Source: Ellagibacter isourolithinifaciens (GTDB lineage: Bacteria > Actinomycetota > Coriobacteriia > Coriobacteriales > Eggerthellaceae). Taken from it: DNA of 64,000 bases. The position numbers and the translations under genes are program-made. Location of the stretch: assembly GCF_008831035.1 (NCBI RefSeq), contig NZ_WAJR01000002.1, forward strand, positions 1-64,000, read 5' to 3'. Positions 62,621 to 64,000 of the stretch are shown piece after piece (the stretch's first letter is position 1; each line of letters begins with the position of its first letter). The notes under the pieces were generated by a model. The model was not told the origin of the DNA. It ran no database searches and saw only the letters and a program-made list of their open reading frames with translations.

Positions 62621-63292
62621 ATGGCATCACGACGACATGAACGCACCGCTGCGCGTCAAAGCGCGCTCCAGGTGCTCTATACCAGTGAAATAAAGGGCAC
62701 GCGCCCGTCCGATTTGCTCGATTCGGGCCTTGTGCTCGAAGACGACGGCAAGTCGCTTTCGGACTACGCGATCGGGTTGATCGAGGGCGTCGACGAGAAG
62801 ATGCTCCCCATCGACGTGCGCCTCAATTCTACTTCCGAGAACTGGAAGCTCAACCGCATGCCCATCGTCGACCGCTGCATCCTTCGTCTGGCGACGTACG
62901 AGATGCTCTTCGTCGACGAGGTGCCGGTATCGGTTGCCATCAACGAGGCGGTCGAGTTGGCGAAGGATTTCGGCGGCGAGGACGAGTCGCCTCGTTTCGT
63001 GAACGGCGTTTTGGGCCGCATTGCCCGCCAGCTCGAGGAAGATGCGAAGGATCCCGAGGCGGCGCGCCGTCGAGAGGAAGAGGCCCTGGCAGCCTACGCG
63101 TTCCCGACCAATGAAGAAGATTCTGCAGCTGAATTTGCTGGCGAGCAGCCCGCAGCAGAAGGCGCCGTTGAGAACGCGCCCGCGGCAGAAAGCGAGGATA
63201 CCTCGGCTGACGCCGTGTCGTCCGAAGAGCTGGCTTGCGCAGCAGAGGAATCGACCTGTGCTCCCGAGGAGCCGGTGAATGTCGGACTCTAA
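62621..63292 (+). CDS. nusB: Transcription antitermination factor NusB with acidic tail
   Basis: A 223-residue protein. Residues ~1-140 are NusB, which with NusE/S10 binds boxA RNA in rRNA operons (RQSALQVLYTSE, LNRMPIVDRCILRLATYEML, VSVAINEAVELAKDFGGEDESPRFVNGVLG). About 80 extra Glu/Ala/Ser-rich residues follow. AGGAG is four bases before ATG 62621. xseB starts within its last codons. Confidence 0.95.
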   Translation: MASRRHERTAARQSALQVLYTSEIKGTRPSDLLDSGLVLEDDGKSLSDYAIGLIEGVDEKMLPIDVRLNSTSENWKLNRMPIVDRCILRLATYEMLFVDEVPVSVAINEAVELAKDFGGEDESPRFVNGVLGRIARQLEEDAKDPEAARRREEEALAAYAFPTNEEDSAAEFAGEQPAAEGAVENAPAAESEDTSADAVSSEELACAAEESTCAPEEPVNVGL

Positions 63293-63593
63293 CGCTGCAT
63301 CATACGATCAGGTTCGCGACCGCCTCGATGAAATCGTCGAGGCGGTAAACGCGCCCGGCATCTCGCTCGACGAAGCGCTCGCGCTCTACGAGGAGGCGGT
63401 GAAGCTCGGCCTTTCCGCATGCGATCTGTCTGAGGAAGGCGCCGAGGAGCTTCTCGAGCAGGATGCTGCAAACCTCACAACCGAACAGGCCAACCAGGCC
63501 AACCAGGCCGAGGCGACCGACAATCAAGACTCGCCCGCCGAGGGCGAGGCGGCCGTTGCGCGCCAAGACGAGGCGACGCCGGTTTCGCGATAG
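63279..63593 (+). CDS. xseB: Exodeoxyribonuclease VII small subunit
   Basis: A 104-residue protein. The N-terminal ~55 residues fit XseB (YDQVRDRLDEIVEAVNAPGISLDEALALYEEAVKLG). A Gln/Ala/Glu-rich tail of ~45 residues is added. It overlaps nusB by 14 bases. The large subunit xseA, usually adjacent, is not in the window. Confidence 0.93.
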   Translation: MSDSNAASYDQVRDRLDEIVEAVNAPGISLDEALALYEEAVKLGLSACDLSEEGAEELLEQDAANLTTEQANQANQAEATDNQDSPAEGEAAVARQDEATPVSR

Positions 63594-63642
63594 CACCGCT
63601 TTTGCGACGAAGGCGCGAGGGGGAAAGAGGAGTTCTTGCATC

Positions 63643-64000
63643 ATGGCGAATGAGCGCATACTTGACGTGGTCGATTCACCTGCCGACCTGAAACTTCTCA
63701 CCGATGATGAGCTCTCGATTCTTGCTCGCGAGATCAGGGAGCAAATCATCACCACCACTTCTAAAACGGGTGGCCATGTGGCGTCGTCCCTTGGCGCGGT
63801 CGAGATTATCCTTGCAGTTCACAGCCTTCTTAATTGCCCGGAAGACAAGTTCGTCTTCGACGTGGGGCACCAGTCGTACGCGCACAAGCTCGTGACGGGG
63901 CGGCGCGATCGTTTCGATACGCTGCGCACGTTCCATGGCATTTCGGGTTTCCCGAAGCCTTCCGAGAGCGAATACGACGTGCACGCTTCCGGCCACGCAT
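63643..64000 (+). CDS. dxs: 1-deoxy-D-xylulose-5-phosphate synthase (5' part)
   Basis: The first 119 codons of a thiamine-diphosphate enzyme that begins the MEP isoprenoid pathway. The gene runs off the window. LAREIREQIITTTSKTGGHVASSLGAVEIILAVH, FDVGHQSYAHKLVTGR and GISGFPKPSESEYDVHASGHA are diagnostic. GAGGAG ribosome site ten bases upstream of ATG 63643. Linkage to accC-nusB-xseB mirrors Bacillus. Confidence 0.96.
   Translation, partial: MANERILDVVDSPADLKLLTDDELSILAREIREQIITTTSKTGGHVASSLGAVEIILAVHSLLNCPEDKFVFDVGHQSYAHKLVTGRRDRFDTLRTFHGISGFPKPSESEYDVHASGHA

Overview
The window looks like an ordinary chromosomal stretch of a high-GC, anaerobic member of the Coriobacteriia (Actinomycetota), most likely an Eggerthellaceae relative such as Eggerthella, Slackia, Gordonibacter or Denitrobacterium. 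This is an inference. It rests on the GC-rich codon use, the infA-rpmJ-rpsM-rpsK-rpsD-rpoA-rplQ block, NarL-type signalling, a short-form cytochrome bd oxidase, several molybdenum-cofactor genes, an old-yellow-enzyme reductase with a 4Fe-4S cluster, a fused FeoA-FeoB, and actinobacterial-style leaderless starts. There is no phage, insertion sequence or CRISPR array. Both coding and intergenic DNA carry many short palindromic or tandem repeats.

Layout. 0-2.5 kb is a decaying accessory edge: a frameshifted AAA ATPase remnant and a zinc-ribbon/Ig-domain surface-type gene broken by a stop and a frameshift. 2.7-9.8 kb holds a split Tm-1-like gene pair, rsmI, a YgjP-type metalloprotease, a MOSC protein behind a leader terminator, and a two-component system. 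9.9-12.1 kb is the CIRCE-controlled groES-groEL region. 12.4-15.5 kb has a DUF1847 protein, a DUF554 membrane protein, a heavy-metal exporter and xpt. 15.6-15.8 kb has tRNA-Lys and tRNA-Gln. 16.1-19.5 kb is the end of the ribosomal protein/rpoA operon, followed by an EcfT subunit and enolase. 22-27.6 kb has moeA, mogA and an alr-udg-folC operon; folC carries two in-frame palindromic repeat insertions. 27.8-30.5 kb is cydAB plus an unreported-looking 59-residue membrane protein. 30.7-38.9 kb has acpP, hpf, nhaA, a torD remnant, glmU, the old-yellow-enzyme reductase flanked by tandem repeats, and an XRE/zinc-ribbon/TipAS regulator. 39.2-50.3 kb has prs-pth, an MFS exporter, a lipoprotein, an ABC-F protein, a ChbG-like deacetylase, a membrane glycosyltransferase and a purine permease. 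50.6-58.8 kb has an SDR enzyme, carbonic anhydrase, YigZ, a two-domain PPK2, a HAD phosphatase, FeoAB and a PEBP-like protein. 59-64 kb is a tight operon: carboxyltransferase-biotin carrier fusion, accC, asp23, nusB, xseB and the start of dxs.

How the genes work together. Most are housekeeping: translation, chaperones, cell-wall precursors (alr, glmU), folate, nucleotide salvage (xpt, prs, purine permease) and isoprenoid entry (dxs). Respiratory and redox functions cluster loosely: MoeA, MogA and MOSC for molybdoenzymes, CydAB for oxygen scavenging, FeoAB for ferrous iron, and the flavin reductase. The least explained parts are the palindromic elements inside folC, the small ORF directly after cydB, and the terminator-like hairpins just upstream of two molybdenum-cofactor genes.
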